Shown here piece by piece: positions 6,038 to 6,581 of a DNA stretch of 6,581 nucleotides. How positions within the stretch are numbered: position 1 is the first letter of the stretch; each line of letters begins with the position of its first letter. A model generated the notes under the pieces. It saw only the letters and a list, made by a program, of their open reading frames with translations, had not been told where the DNA came from and ran no database searches. Source of the DNA: an uncultured Neomegalonema sp. Lineage in GTDB: Bacteria; Pseudomonadota; Alphaproteobacteria; Rhodobacterales; Rhodobacteraceae. A program made the position numbers and the translations under genes. The stretch lies in assembly GCA_937944035.1 (NCBI GenBank), contig CALDZQ010000095.1:1-6581 (forward strand). Reading direction: 5' to 3'.

Positions 6038-6581
6038 ATGCGCCTGTCGATGATTGCCGCTGCGGTGGCCTTTTCTTTTGCGTCCTCAACCGCAATCGCG
6101 GCGGGGTCGGTTGGACCTTCGGCGGGATCGCAGACCGGGACATGGAGCGAGTTGCGCGACGAGATTTACGGGGATCGCGAGATCACCAAAGCGCCGGACG
6201 GCTTGCTCAATCTTGAAGTCCCTTACCGCGCCGCAAACGATACCCGTGTGCCGGTTTCCGCCTCGGTCAAGTTTGACGACGGGCGGACGATCAAGTCTGT
6301 GACGCTGATTATCGACGAAAATCCGATGCCTGTATCCGCTGATTTTGCGATGAACAGCCCGCAAACGGCGTTCTCCACCAGCGTGGCGATGCGCCTGAAC
6401 GGGCCGTCCAATGTGCGTGCGATTGTCGAGACGGATGATGGCGATCTTTATATGGCGTCGTCCTTTGTGAAGACCGCCGGACAAGGCGCGTGTGCGGCCC
6501 CGCCCACCACGGGTGTCGAAGAAGCGTTGGCGTCGCTGGGCCAGATGGATCTCAAAGGATTCGGGATGCCGAAAACCGCGA
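6038..6581 (+). CDS. Quinoprotein dehydrogenase-associated SoxYZ-like carrier protein, 3' end cut by window edge
   Basis: 181 codons are open from ATG 6038 to the right edge with no stop. It resembles the fused SoxYZ-like carrier family found beside PQQ-dependent alcohol dehydrogenases (TIGR04557 type); the role is unproven, proposed to be periplasmic carrier or relay for the quinoprotein system. Visible: a Sec signal peptide (MRLSMIAAAVAFSFASSTAIA, cleavage likely after Ala21 at AIA/A); the SoxY-like block TWSELRDEIYGDREI at 35-49; VPYRAANDTRVPV at 61-73; the beta-sandwich signature LIIDENPMPVSADF at 90-103; and YMASSFVKTAG at 138-148. The only cysteine in the visible part, Cys152 (GQGACAAP), sits at the junction where SoxY would end, and the next part (EALASLGQMDLKGF) starts the SoxZ-like domain. 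GGGAGAGAG at 6027-6035 supports the start. Relatives are about 250-280 residues, so the SoxZ-like half is mostly missing here. Confidence 0.82.
   Translation, partial: MRLSMIAAAVAFSFASSTAIAAGSVGPSAGSQTGTWSELRDEIYGDREITKAPDGLLNLEVPYRAANDTRVPVSASVKFDDGRTIKSVTLIIDENPMPVSADFAMNSPQTAFSTSVAMRLNGPSNVRAIVETDDGDLYMASSFVKTAGQGACAAPPTTGVEEALASLGQMDLKGFGMPKTA

Noticed and set aside
6086..6484. 132-residue minus-strand frame and two plus-strand frames in the SoxYZ-like region
   Set aside because: The frame starting at 6038 has a signal peptide, a strong ribosome site and family motifs; the others are shadows.

Overview
The window is a GC-rich (roughly 60% or more by eye), gene-dense bacterial segment. 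Protein content points to an alphaproteobacterium, most likely a Rhodobacterales/Roseobacter-type organism. The supporting genes are a long-chain polyprenyl diphosphate synthase divergent from a DUF2007 plus TrmN6-type methyltransferase pair, an OpgC-family membrane acyltransferase, and a periplasmic SoxYZ-like carrier. The taxon is inferred from protein families and arrangement, not from a marker gene.

Left part (1-1959), all on the minus strand and reading leftward: a small DUF2007 protein, then a tRNA1(Val) adenine-N6-methyltransferase-like protein joined to it by a 1-base stop/start overlap (TGATG), then an M20-family amidohydrolase that runs off the left edge. Spacing and direction suggest one operon driven from the 90-bp divergent region 1960-2049, where a perfect TTGACA -35 box lies on the minus strand.

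Middle (2050-4541), plus strand: a long-chain (octa/decaprenyl-type) diphosphate synthase supplying the ubiquinone side chain, followed after a 110-bp AT-rich gap by a TTC38/StaR-like TPR protein of unknown biochemical role. That gap holds two palindromes and a plausible promoter, so the TPR gene is probably transcribed on its own.

Right part (4542-6581), plus strand: a 172-bp intergenic region with a pair of inverted REP-like hairpins whose stems differ by compensatory base changes, then a 416-residue OpgC-family integral membrane protein, then the start of an exported SoxYZ-like carrier of the quinoprotein-dehydrogenase-associated type, cut by the right edge. The SoxYZ-like gene suggests that a PQQ (quinoprotein) alcohol dehydrogenase module lies just beyond the window.

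No rRNA, tRNA, CRISPR array, transposase or prophage gene was seen. No stretch longer than 300 bases lacks a gene. Most of the content is ordinary chromosomal housekeeping; the less explained signals are the covarying inverted repeat pair, the palindromes in the promoter regions, the orphan OpgC gene and the internal-cysteine SoxYZ-like carrier.
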